A stretch of DNA of 64,000 bases, taken from the NCBI RefSeq assembly GCF_958295425.1, contig NC_081142.1, forward strand, positions 1-64,000, read 5' to 3'. Shown piece after piece: positions 13,709 through 23,745 of this stretch. Source of the DNA: Solea solea (taxonomy: Eukaryota; Chordata; Actinopteri; Pleuronectiformes; Soleidae). Both the position numbers and the translations under genes were made by a program. The notes below the pieces were generated by a model. That model was not told the DNA's origin. It saw nothing but the letters and a program-made list of their open reading frames with translations, and ran no database searches. Within the stretch, counting starts at the first letter, position 1, and each line of letters opens with the position of its first letter.

Positions 13709-13727
13709 GGTTAGGGTTAGGGTTAGG
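13709..13727. repeat. Inverted telomeric micro-tract
   Basis: About three TTAGGG units read on the plus strand, opposite to the main array. The tract supplies the stop codon (TAG, 13,724-13,726) that bounds the SGNH ORF upstream, so that ORF opens right at its edge. Confidence 0.85.
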
Positions 13728-13786
13728 CGTTTGACTGGAGTCCAGACCCCTGTCCCCCTCCCTGTTCCTTTCTCACACCTGGCAGC

Positions 13787-14722
13787 TTGACTCCAGCTCC
13801 GACGGTGGCCCCCTCTTCTTCCGCTGGGGCTGTGTCTTCCTTCCCTCTGTTGCCATCTGCACCGAGGGATCAGAGAGTGGTGAGATCCAGCACCACACGA
13901 CCTGCAGCTACATCTTCAGCTGCAGTTTTCCGGAGCTCAGAACAACACGAATCCCCACCTGCTTTTTTTGGTGGTAATTCGTGTATTGTTCAGGAGGAAG
14001 ATCATATTTTCTCCCTCACTTCTGATGAGGAGGAAACAACACATCGCCCTCCTCCCTCCAGCTCACACTTCACACAGCAGGGCGCCTCACTCAGCCGCCC
14101 AACCAGTCTTCCCAGCAGACTGCCTCGATCGAGGCTGGATATGGGCGACGCCCTCGCCCGTCTCATGAGACCCGCCTCCCCCTTGGGCAGGCGCAGGGTC
14201 ACTCGACACATCACTACTACCAGGAAAATGAAGGACTGGTCCTTGTCGGTGAGGAAGAAGTTTCTCATCCTGGGCGATTCTAACCTCAGCAGGTTTCCTC
14301 CTTTTAATGAGCAAAACCTGCAGGTTGACAGTTTCCCAGGAGGCAACTTCCGCCACGCTGGGGCAATTCTCTCCACAGCTACCTGCATCACACCACCAGA
14401 GAGAATTATTCTGGCTTTTGGCATCAACCACAGGTCCCAGAAAACCCACAGCACTTCAGTGAAGCAGCTACAGGCGGCCTTGCGTGCTGCAAAGCTGCGC
14501 TTTCCGAACGCCAGGGTGATGATTCCCACCATCAGCTACTCCCCAGCTCTTCCCCAGCTGGAGAGGTTCAGGCTACAGGGCTTGAACCGCTTCATCGTTG
14601 AGCAGTGTGACAGCATCCCACAGCTCAACAGGTACAAATTCAGCACCGAGGCTGACAACTTTCATTGGTCGAGAGAGACGGCGTCGGCCATGTTGCAGCA
14701 TTGGTGTGAATTTTTAAACTGA
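13787..14722 (+). CDS. SGNH/GDSL-type hydrolase ORF of the PLE
   Basis: Residues 1 to about 150 are rich in Ser, Pro and Thr with an acidic patch, and look disordered. The C-terminal half is an SGNH hydrolase with all four conserved blocks: GDSN with the nucleophile Ser near residue 165, GG near 185, GIN with Asn near 214, and DNFH giving the Asp and His near 290-293. Such domains hydrolyse esters, and similar ones occur in ORF1 of CR1-type LINEs and in bdelloid telomere-associated PLE composites. The reading frame is open from 13,727 but has no ATG until residue 119 (14,141). Its true start may be lost, spliced or non-AUG. It ends 44 bases before the RT start, as in a two-ORF element. Confidence 0.72.
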   Translation: MTPAPTVAPSSSAGAVSSFPLLPSAPRDQRVVRSSTTRPAATSSAAVFRSSEQHESPPAFFGGNSCIVQEEDHIFSLTSDEEETTHRPPPSSSHFTQQGASLSRPTSLPSRLPRSRLDMGDALARLMRPASPLGRRRVTRHITTTRKMKDWSLSVRKKFLILGDSNLSRFPPFNEQNLQVDSFPGGNFRHAGAILSTATCITPPERIILAFGINHRSQKTHSTSVKQLQAALRAAKLRFPNARVMIPTISYSPALPQLERFRLQGLNRFIVEQCDSIPQLNRYKFSTEADNFHWSRETASAMLQHWCEFLN

Positions 14723-14766
14723 GAGGCCCCTTAAGCCTGCCGTCTCAGAAGGGGTTTGTCAATGTG

Positions 14767-16674
14767 ATGTGTTTATCCGATTCAGCTAATTTGTCCACCC
14801 CTCAGCTTGCTCTCCTTGACAGAGGCCTGTCTTTCATTCCTAGTTGTGATATTAACAGGAATATTAAGCAACAGTCTAGATTCGACCTCCAACAATACCA
14901 TAGAAGATTAAAGTTGGTAGCTTTCTATGGTGATAAGGGTGATTCCATGCCCCCCCCTTTCACTCCCACATCTGATTGGGCCCCTCCCGATGCACAACTA
15001 CCCCCAGTAGTCATTGATTTAATTAAAAAGGACTCAAAATATCTGGACCGTCATTTCAGGATCCAGCATGTGACTCCAAATTTATCAGGGGAAGAGCAAT
15101 TAGCGCTAAAAGAGTTAATGAATAATAAAGACATAATTATTAAACCTGCAGATAAAGGCAGTGTTGTTGTAGTTATGGATCGGGAGCAATATTTGTGGGA
15201 GGGATATAGACAGCTAAATGATAAAAACTATTATGTCAAACTCACAAACCCAATATACCTGGACGCCATTCCATTAGTGCACAAAATCATAGCTAAATTG
15301 CATGAAAAAAAGTTCATTAATTCTAAACAAAAAAAGTATTTACTTGGTGATCCAGCTCCCAGACCTAGACGCTTTTACATGTTGCCTAAGATACACAAGG
15401 ACCCTGTTAAGTGGAGCAAGCCGCATGTTTTTCCCCCAGGTCGTCCCATTGTTTCTGACTGCAGCAGTGAAACCTACAGAACAGCAGAATACCTGGACTT
15501 TTTTCTGAATCCACTGTCCACTACGCACCCTAGTTATATTAAAGACACATACGATTTCATAGACAAAATTAAAAATGTAGATATTCCGGCAGATTCGATC
15601 CTATTTACTATCGACATTGATAGCCTCTACACAAATATAGACATTAAGGAGGGTATTCAATCGGTGAAGAACATTTTTTCCAAAAATTATGATAAGAAAA
15701 GACCGGATAAAGAATTGTTACAATTATTAGAGATTAATTTAACTAGAAATGATTTTGAATTCAATAATGAATATTTTTTACAAATTAAGGGCACGGCAAT
15801 GGGCAAGAAATTTGCGCCCGCATATGCCAACATTTTTATGGCAGATTGGGAGGCAGGAGCCCTCCGACGGTGTGACAAGAGACCCATTTATTATTATCGC
15901 TACTTAGACGATATCTGGGGCGTATGGACACATTCAGAAGATGATTTTAAGATTTTCTTAAATACTCTTAATAATTTCAATCCGTCTATTAAGGTTAAAT
16001 CCACCATGGATCGAAATTCGGTAGATTTTTTGGACACAACCACATTTAAGGGACCCACCTTTAATCAAACTAATCGATTGGACATTAAAGTTTTTTTCAA
16101 AGAGACGGATACACATGTACTATTGCATAAGACCAGCTTTCACCCGAAACATACTTTTGCAGGTCTAATTAAATCGCAATTGTTACGTTTTCACAGGATT
16201 TGCACACAAAAAGAAGATTTCCATAAGGCCACTAAAGTGCTCTTCACTGCCTTGGCCAGCAGGGGGTACTCTAGGACCTTCCTTCGAAATTGTTATAAGA
16301 GGTTCCTCCAAATCAAACCTCAAATTGTGTCCTCCTTGGTGCCTTTCATCACCACCTATTCGGACTCCACGGTGAAGCTGGTCAGAGAAATAAAGAAAAA
16401 CTTTGAGGATTCCTTTAAAGGAAGGGAGCTGTTCTATAACCATAGGATCATTGCTGCATTCAGAAAAAACAAAAATCTGAAGGATTACCTGGTAAAAGCC
16501 AAAATTCCAAACTTCACTGATCCCAAACCAAGGCCGCTGGACAAATTCTTTAAACAGCAAGTGTGGGTGTCTAATAATAGAACCAAATCAACATACAAAA
16601 TTAATAATCAGGGTAATATTTCAACCCAAAATTGCGTTTATATAATAATTTGCAAACAATGTGGTCATAAATAA
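14767..16674 (+). CDS. Penelope-like reverse transcriptase
   Basis: Intact ORF of 635-636 codons. PLE landmarks in order: PADKG near residue 128, LPKIHK near 207, motif A FTIDIDSLYTNI near 281-292, motif B GTAMGKKFAPAYAN near 343-356, motif C YRYLDDIW near 378 with the catalytic YLDD, then FLDTTTF. The PADKG block and the TAMG.xxAP..AN form of motif B separate it from LINE and LTR reverse transcriptases. The C-terminus enters the nuclease at CVYIIICKQCG and stops at TAA (16,672-16,674), where family members have the Tyr of YVG. The ATG at 14,767 is preferred over the in-frame GTG just before it. There is no frameshift in the RT, so this copy is young or selected. Confidence 0.88.
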   Translation: MCLSDSANLSTPQLALLDRGLSFIPSCDINRNIKQQSRFDLQQYHRRLKLVAFYGDKGDSMPPPFTPTSDWAPPDAQLPPVVIDLIKKDSKYLDRHFRIQHVTPNLSGEEQLALKELMNNKDIIIKPADKGSVVVVMDREQYLWEGYRQLNDKNYYVKLTNPIYLDAIPLVHKIIAKLHEKKFINSKQKKYLLGDPAPRPRRFYMLPKIHKDPVKWSKPHVFPPGRPIVSDCSSETYRTAEYLDFFLNPLSTTHPSYIKDTYDFIDKIKNVDIPADSILFTIDIDSLYTNIDIKEGIQSVKNIFSKNYDKKRPDKELLQLLEINLTRNDFEFNNEYFLQIKGTAMGKKFAPAYANIFMADWEAGALRRCDKRPIYYYRYLDDIWGVWTHSEDDFKIFLNTLNNFNPSIKVKSTMDRNSVDFLDTTTFKGPTFNQTNRLDIKVFFKETDTHVLLHKTSFHPKHTFAGLIKSQLLRFHRICTQKEDFHKATKVLFTALASRGYSRTFLRNCYKRFLQIKPQIVSSLVPFITTYSDSTVKLVREIKKNFEDSFKGRELFYNHRIIAAFRKNKNLKDYLVKAKIPNFTDPKPRPLDKFFKQQVWVSNNRTKSTYKINNQGNISTQNCVYIIICKQCGHK

Positions 16675-16918
16675 GTCGGTGAGACTGGAAACACCATTCG
16701 CACCAGATTCTCACAACAGACATAATGTCTTAAGAAAGAAAGACATCCATACTCACCTGGTTAAACACTTTATACAGCATGGCTGGGATTCAGTTCATGC
16801 CTCCGTCCTTGAATCTAACCCTAATTGGAATGTGGCCCAGAGACGGAGAGCCGAGAGGGCCTGGATATTTAAATTGGGCACTTTAATTCCGAATGGTCTG
16901 AATGAGGCTTGGATGTGA
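16675..16918 (+). pseudogene. Broken GIY-YIG endonuclease end of the PLE
   Basis: After the TAA the same frame continues with VGETG and an arginine-rich turn, as in PLE nucleases, and meets a second stop (TAA, about 16,723). The rest lies in another frame up to 16,918: an HTHLVKHF-like segment, RRAERAW with the expected catalytic Glu, and PNGLN at the end. The domain therefore carries one nonsense change at the conserved Tyr and one frameshift near 16,710-16,720. The CxxC pair (CKQC) that PLE nucleases carry before YVG is present. An alternative is a deliberately short RT product, but the frameshift argues for decay. Confidence 0.75.
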
Positions 16919-16949
16919 TGTCACATAGGACTGGATGGAGTGTGCACGA

Positions 16950-16978
16950 ATTTCATCACTGCTTCGCAGTGATGAAAT
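16950..16978 (+). repeat. Perfect 13-bp hairpin at the PLE 3' side
   Basis: ATTTCATCACTGC (16,950-16,962) pairs without mismatch with 16,966-16,978 across a TTC loop. It begins 32 bases after the endonuclease stop and ends at the point where flanking subtelomeric sequence resumes. It could be a recognition structure for the reverse transcriptase on the element RNA; that role is inference. Confidence 0.85.
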
Positions 16979-16996
16979 AGGGTAAGGGATTTCCTT

Positions 16997-17012
16997 CCCT
17001 TACCCTAACCCT
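16997..17012. repeat. Telomeric micro-tract at the PLE/satellite junction
   Basis: CCCTTACCCTAACCCT in the orientation of the main array. The homologous junction near 25,018 reads TTTCCCTGGCAAG with no telomeric bases, so the tract interrupts otherwise matching sequence. Confidence 0.8.
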
Positions 17013-17500
17013 GGCAAGCCTACAGGGAGAAAGACAAGCAGACACAAACGCACCCACTCATGCAGACGGAGAGAAACAGACAGCCATTTAACAGGAGAGG
17101 AAAAGGTAAAGGAAACAGGAGGACAGACATTGCATGTAGATGCTAACAAGCAAAAGTATTCTTATAAACAATGTGTCCTTTTCACAAATGAACTCACTTT
17201 TTGCCACATCGTTTACTTTGGTTCACACACAAACACTGACAAAGATTTATTTTCAATTAAATTTTATTTGCATAACAGCAAATCATTAACTCAAGGCACA
17301 ACATCATGGAGAGCAGAGAAACCCAACAGTTCACAAAATGAGCAAACACCAGGCATCAGTCGAGAGAAAAAAAACTCCCTTTTAACAGGAAGAAATCAGA
17401 AATCTGACATAACCAGACTCAAAGATGTGCGGCCATCTGCCTGGGGTGAAAAGAAAAATGGAGGACAGGAGAGGTGGGGGACAGAAAGGGGGGAGACAAA
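17011..17500. repeat. Subtelomeric duplicated segment, distal copy
   Basis: Nearly collinear with 25,018-25,500. Shared blocks include GGCAAGCCTACAGGGAGAAA, GACAGACATTGCATGTAGAT and TGTGCGGCCATCTGCCT. The inner part (about 17,250-17,460) is a teleost interspersed repeat whose end reads ACCAGACTCAAAGATGTGCGG; a divergent antisense member lies at 55,560-55,700. The two copies flank the satellite block. ORFs here are not supported as genes. Confidence 0.85.
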
Positions 17501-17639
17501 GGACAAGGGTTAAGGAGGGAGGTAGAGACAGGAGAGAGAACAGGAGCAGAAATACATCAACCAAAACATGTTACAGAAATGTAAAACACACAAGGGGCCC
17601 CCCATTTTGTGCTGTGGAAGTGTCGATTAATGATTTTTG

Positions 17640-17905
17640 TATACGCTTTGTGTTGCTGTGGCAGCAACTTTGAGGTTTAAATGGCGTTGTCGCTTTGTGT
17701 AACGTTTTGTGTTGCTGTGGCAGCAACTTTGAGGTTTAAACGGCGTTGTCGCTTTGTGTAACGTTTTGTGTTGCTGTGGAAGCAACTTTGAGGTTTAAAT
17801 GGCGTTGTCGCTTTGTGTTGCTGTGGAAGCAACTATGAGGTTTAAATGGCGTCGCAGCAAACTCGAGGTTTTAATAGCGTTGTTGCTTTGTGTAACATTT
17901 TGAGA
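17640..17905. repeat. ~59-bp minisatellite, four copies
   Basis: Units start with GTTGCTGTGGCAGCAAC, itself an inverted repeat, at about 17,652, 17,711, 17,770 and 17,816, followed by TTTGAGGTTTAAATGGCG and a GTCGCTTTGTGTAAC tail. Single related units recur inside each higher-order satellite unit (about 18,795, 20,943, 23,335). Confidence 0.85.
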
Positions 17906-18325
17906 ACGAGCAGACAATAATACAGATGTAACAATGTAACATGTCCTGGAGATGTCTTGTGATCAGCCAAGCGTCAAGCTCAAAACTATGTTGGGTACCC
18001 TTTCTGGAATAGAGTACAAGAAAAAAAAAACATAACGCAGCAACAAACATCAGTCACTTGTGCCAAAGGAGGAGATTGGGATACTCACCACCATAGGTTC
18101 TTCATGTATCATGGTGGCCACTGACTGGGGGGGGCCTTGACACAAGTAGGTCTCTATTCTGGAATAGATTAGAAAAAAGCAAAGCAGCAGCATACATCGC
18201 AGTCATTTAAGTCACATGAGGAGTCTGGTATACTCGACACATAATAGGAGGACAGAGACAACGGACGACATGTACGTGATATTTTTTGAGAAAAGACCTT
18301 ATGCTTAGTCTCTTTAGCATAAATA

Positions 18326-18604
18326 TAGTCCGATCCAGTTCCATTGCATTGGGTCCGATCAAGTTCCATTGCATTGGGTCCGATCAAGTTCCATTGCATT
18401 GGGTCCGATACAGTTCCATTGCATTGGGTCCGATACAGTTCCATTGCATTGGGTCCGATCAAGTTCCATTGCATTGGGTCCGATACAGTTCCATTGCATT
18501 GGGTCCGATACAGTTCCATTGCATTGTGTCCGATCCAGATCCATTGCATTGTGTCCGATCCAGTTCCATTTCATTGGTTCTGATCCAGTTCCATTGCATT
18601 GGTC
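18326..18604. repeat. 25-bp minisatellite array 1
   Basis: About 11 head-to-tail copies built on CCGATCCAGTTCCATTGCAT. Unit variants (CAGTT/AAGTT, GGGTCC/GTGTCC) are themselves ordered, suggesting spread by unequal exchange. Confidence 0.92.
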
Positions 18605-20488
18605 ATAAAGCAGCAACAAACATCCGCCACTTAAGCCACAGGTGGGTTTGGGGATATTTGCCACCCTTTTTCCATTCAGGTGTCGCAGATCAATTGGACA
18701 GCACCCAATACAATACATTGCAACCAATGCATTGCACCAACTCCAAAACAATACATTGTACCCAATGCATTGCACCAACTTTTGTGTACACTTTGTTGCT
18801 GTGGCAGCAACCTCAAGGTTTTAATGGTGTTGTCGCTTTGTGTAACATTTTCAGTACGAGCAGACATTAATACAGATGTAACAATGTAACATATCCTATA
18901 GATGTCTTGAAGATCTGCTAAGCGTTGCCTCAAACTCAAAACCATGTTATCTCGAGTAGAAGAAAGAACACCGACAAAGCAGCAACAAACATCAGTCACT
19001 TGTGCCACAGGAGATTGGGATACTCGCCACCATAGGGTTTTTTTGTCATGGTGGCTACTGACCGGAGGGGTGGGGGCTTTGAAGCAAGTAGGTCTCTATT
19101 CTGGAATAGATTAGAAAAAAGCAAAGCAGCAGCAAACATCGCAGTCATTTAAGTCACAGGAGGAGATTGGGATACTCACCACCATAGGTTATTTATGTAT
19201 CATGGTGGCCACTGACCGGGGGAGGGGGTTTGACACTGGTAGGTCTCTAATCTGGAATAGATTAGAAAAAAGAAAAGCAGCAGCAAACATCCCAGTCATT
19301 TAAATCACAGAAGGAGATTGGGATACTCACCACCATAAATTCTTAATGTATCATGCTGGCCACTGACCGGGGGCGGGCTTTGACACAGGTAGGTCTCTAA
19401 TCTGGAATAGATTAGAAAAAGAAAAACTGCAGCAGAAAACATCCCAGTCATTTAAGTCACAGGAGGAGATTGGGATACTCACCACCATAAATTCTTCACG
19501 TATCATGGTGGCCACTGACTGGGGGGGCTTGGACACAAGTAGGTCTCTATTCTGGAATAGATTAGAAAAAAGCAAAGCAGCAGCAAACATCGCAGTCATT
19601 TAAGTCACAGGAGGAGATTGGGATACTCACCACCATAGGTTATTTATGTATCATGGTGGCCACTGACCGGGGGCAGGCTTTGAAACAGGTAGTTCTCTAA
19701 TCTGGAATAGATTAGAAAAAAAGAAAAAACAGCAGCAAAAATCCCAGTCATTTAAGTCACAGTAGGAGATTGGGATACTCACCCCCATAGGTTCTTCACA
19801 TATCATGCTGGCCACTGACCGGGGGGCGGGCTTTGACATTGGTAGGTCTCTTATCTGGAATAGATTAGAAAAAAGAAAAAAGAACAGCAGCAAACATCCC
19901 AGTCATTTAAGTCACGGGAGGAGATTGGTATATTCACCACCTTAGGTTCTTTGCAAATCATGTTGGCCACTGACTGGGGGGGGCTTTGACACAAGTAGGT
20001 CTCTATTCTGGAAAAGAGTAGAAAAAAACAGCAGCAAACATCCCAGTCAATTAAGTCACTGTAGGAGATTGGGATACTCACCACCATAAATTCTTTATGT
20101 ATCATGGTGGCCACTGACTGGGGGGGCGGGCTTTGACACAGGTAGGTCTCTAATCTGGAATAGATTAGAAAAAGAAAAACAGCAGCAGAAAACATACCAG
20201 TCAATTAAGTCACTGTAGGAGATTGGGATACTCACCACCATAAATTCTTCATGTATCATGGTGGCCACTGACCCCGGGGGGGGGGGGGGGAGACTTTGAC
20301 ACAAGTGGGTCTCTATTCTGGAATAGATTAGAAAAAAGAAACAGCAGCAGCATACATCGCAGTCATTTAAGTCACACGAGGAGTCTGGTATACTCGACAA
20401 ATAATAGGATAGAGACAACGGACGACATGTACGTGATATTTTTTGGAGAAAAGAGATTATGTTTAGTCTCTTTAGCATAAATATAGTC

Positions 20489-20712
20489 CGATCCAGTTCC
20501 ATTGCATTGGGTCCATTCCAGTTCCATTGCATTGTGTCCGATCCAGTTCCATTGCATTGTGTCCGATCCAGTTCCATTGCATTGGGTCTGATCCAGTTCC
20601 ATTGCATTGGGTCCGATCCAGTTCCATTGCATTGGGTCCGATCCAGTTTCATTTCATTGTGTCCGATCCAGTTCCATTGCATTGGTTCTGATCCAGTTCC
20701 ATTGCATTGGTC
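20489..20712. repeat. 25-bp minisatellite array 2
   Basis: About nine copies of the same 25-bp unit in the second higher-order unit. It starts after the same GTCTCTTTAGCATAA linker as array 1. Confidence 0.92.
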
Positions 20713-22944
20713 ATAAAGCAGCAACAAACATCCGTCACTTAAGCCACAGGTGGGTTTGGGGATATTTGCCACCCTTTTTCCATTCAGGTGTCGCATATCA
20801 ATTGGACAGCACCCAATACAATACATTGCAACCAATACATTGCACCAACTCCAAAAAAATACATTTCACCTAATGCATTGCACCAACTCCAAAACAATAC
20901 ATTGTACCCAATGCATTGCACCAACTTCTGTGTACACTTTATGTTGCTGTGGCAGCAACCTCAAGGTTTTAATGGTGTTGTCGCTTTGTGTAACATTTTT
21001 CAGTACGAGCAGACATTAATACAGATGTAACAATGTAACATTTCCTATAGATGTCTTGGAGATCTGCTAAGCGTTACCTCAAACTCAAAACCATGTTGTG
21101 TCTCCATTCTGGAATAGAGTAGAAGAAAGAACACCGACAAAGCAGCAACAAACATCAGTCACTTGTGCCACAGGAGATTGAGATACTCGCCACCATAGGG
21201 TTTTTTTGTCATGGTGGCTACTGACCGGAGGGGGGGGGGCTTTGAAGCAAGTAGGTCTCTATTCTGGAATAGATTAGAAAAAAGCAAAGCAGCAGCAAAC
21301 ATCGCAGTCATTTAAGTCACAGGAGGAGATTGGGATACTCACCACCATAGGTTCTTTATGTATCATAATGGCCACTGACTGGGGGGGCTTTCATACAAGA
21401 AGGTATCTACTCTGGAACAGATTCGAAAAAAGAAAAAACAGCAGCAAACATGCCAGTCAATTAAGTCACTGTAGGAGATTGGGATACTCACCACCATAAA
21501 TTATTTATGTATCATGCTGGCCACTGACCGGGGGGCGGGCTTTGACATTGGTAGGTCTCTAATCTGGAATAGATTAGAAAAAAGAAAAAAGAACAGCAGC
21601 AAACATCCCAGTCATTTAAGTCACAGCAGGAGATTGGTATACTCACCACCATAGGTTCTTCACATATCATGGTGGCCACTGACCGGGGGGGCGGGCTTTG
21701 ACACAGGTAGGTCTCTAATCTGGAATAGATTAGAAAAAAGCAAAGCAGCAGCAAACATCGCAGTCATTTGAATCACAGGAGGAGATTGGGATACTCACCA
21801 CCATAGGTTCTTTACGTATCATGGTGGCCACTGACCAGGGGGCGGGCTTTGACACAGGTAGGTCTCTAATCTGGAATAGATTAGAAAAAAGAAAAAAGAA
21901 CAGCAGCAAACATCCCAGTCATCTAAGTCACAGCAGGAGATTGGTATACTCACCACCATAGATTCTTTATGTATCATGGTGGCCACTGATTGGGGAGCTT
22001 TGACACAAGTAGGTCTCCATTCTGGAAAAGAGTAGAAAAAAATTACAGCAGCAAACATCCCAGTCATTTAAATTACAGGAGGAGATTGGGATACTCACCA
22101 CCACAGGTTATTTATGTATCATGGTGGCCATTGACTTAGGGGGCCTTGACACAAGTAGGTCTCTATTCTGGAAAAGAGTAGAAAAAAAGAACAGCAGCAA
22201 ACATCCCAGTCATTTAAATTACAGGAGGAGATTGGGATACTCACCACCACAGGTTATTTATGTATCATGGTGGCCATTGACTTAGGGGGCCTTGACACAA
22301 GTAGGTCTCTATTCTGGAAAAGAGTAGAAAAAAAGAACAGCAGCAAACATCCCAGTCATTTAAATTACAGGAGGAGATTGGGATACTTACCACCATAGGT
22401 TCTTTACGTATCATGGTGGCCACTGATCGGGGGGGCGGGCTTTGACACAGGTAGGTCTCTAATCTGGAATAGATTAGAAAAAAGAAAAAACAGCAGCAAA
22501 AATCCCAGTCATTTAAATCACAGTAGGAGATTGGGATACTCACCACCATAGGTTCTTTATGTATCATGGTGGCCACTGACCGGGGGGGGGGGCTTTGACA
22601 CAAGTGGGTCTCTATTCTGGAATAGATTAGAGAAAAGAAACAGCAGCAGCATACATCGCAGTCATTTAAGTCACATGAGGAGATTGGGATACTCACCACC
22701 ATAGGTTCTTTACATATCATGGTGGCCACTGACTGGGGGGGGGGCGGGCTTTGACACAGGTAGGTCTCTAATCTGGAATAGATTACAAAAAAGAAACAGC
22801 AGCAGCATACATCGCAGTCATTTAAGTCACATGAGGAGTCTGGTATACTCGACACATAATAGGAGGACAGAGACAACGGACGACATGTACATCATATTTT
22901 TTTGAGAAAAGAGATTATGCTTAGTCTCTTTAGCATAAGTATAG

Positions 22945-23280
22945 TCCAATCAAGTTCCATTGGGTTGTGTCCGATCCAGTTCCATTGCATTGTGTCCGAT
23001 CCATTTCCATTGTGTCCGATCCAGTTCCATTGCATTGGGTCCGATACAGTTCCATTGCATTGGGTGCATTCCAGTTCCATTGCATTGTGTCTGATCCAGT
23101 TCCATTGCATTGTGTCTGATCCAGTTCCATTGTGTCTGATCCAGTTCCATTGCATTGTTTCTGATCCATTTCCATTGCATTGTGTCCGATCCAGTTCCAT
23201 TGCATTGGTTCTGATCCAGTTCCATTGCATTGTGTCCGATCCAGTTCCATTTCATTGTGTCCGATCCAGTTCCATTTTCT
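22945..23280. repeat. 25-bp minisatellite array 3
   Basis: About 13 copies, several shortened (for example CCATTGTGTCC without GCATTG). The following CAATGCATTGCACCAAC block is truncated compared with the two earlier higher-order units. Confidence 0.9.
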
Positions 23281-23745
23281 ACCAAAACAATACATTTCAC
23301 CCAATGCATTGCACCAACTTTTGTGTACACTTTATGTTGCTGTGGCATCAACCTCAAGGTTTTAATGGTGTCGTCGCTTTGTGTAACATTTTCAGTACGA
23401 GCAGACATTAATACAGATGTAACAATGTAACATATCCTATAGATATGAGATCTGCCAAGCGTTGCCTCGAGCTCAAAACCATGTTGTGTCTCCACAAAGA
23501 ACACACACAAAGCAACAAACATCAGTCACTTGTGCCACAGGAGATTGGGATACTCACCACAATAGGTTTTTTTTTGTCATGGTGGCTACTGATGGGGGGG
23601 GGGGGGGGGGGCTTTGACATAAGTAGGTCTCTATTCTGGAATAGATTAAAGGAAAGCAGCAGCAAACATCCCAGTCATTTAAGTCACAGGAGATTAGGAT
23701 ACTCACCACTATAGGTTCTTTATGTATTATGGCCATGACATCTCG

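Larger units (their letters stand above)
13345..16983 (+). mobile_element. Penelope-like retroelement with an SGNH ORF (PLE)
   Basis: In order: a leader with a hammerhead-like motif (13,549-13,580), an inverted telomeric micro-tract (13,709-13,727), an SGNH-hydrolase ORF (to 14,722), an intact PLE reverse transcriptase ORF (14,767-16,674), a broken GIY-YIG endonuclease (to 16,918) and a perfect hairpin (16,950-16,978). PLEs form a retroelement class whose RT is related to telomerase and which usually carries a C-terminal GIY-YIG nuclease. The right boundary is set by a second copy of the flanking sequence at 25,000-25,020, which matches from about 16,980 onward. The left boundary is uncertain: the leader may belong to another copy, with this copy truncated at the 13,709-13,727 tract. 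Confidence 0.75.
18050..23745. repeat. Subtelomeric satellite with higher-order structure
   Basis: The order is: array of 25-bp units, CAATGCATTGCACCAAC-rich block, one GTTGCTGTGG unit, about 9-11 copies of a ~150-bp unit, then a linker ending in GTCTCTTTAGCATAA. Successive 25-bp arrays start near 18,326, 20,489 and 22,945, giving periods near 2.16 and 2.46 kb. The ~150-bp unit contains GGGATACTCACCACCATAGG, a GGTGGCCACTGAC block with a variable G-run, and GGTCTCTATTCTGGAATAG. Repeated ORFs on both strands are by-products of unit length and are not genes. Confidence 0.92.

Noticed and set aside
13345..13710. Leader region as an LTR of an LTR retrotransposon
   Set aside because: No TG...CA ends, primer-binding site or gag-pol follow; the downstream RT is Penelope-type.
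18326..18604. CRISPR-like look of regularly spaced short repeats
   Set aside because: Units are head to tail without unique spacers, in a vertebrate chromosome end; a minisatellite.
18169..23522. Many ORFs of 60-250 codons on both strands with recurring peptides such as MQWNWIG and SIALGPIQFHCIG
   Set aside because: They are translations of the 25-bp and ~150-bp satellite units; recurring peptides follow the DNA repeats and no protein family fits.
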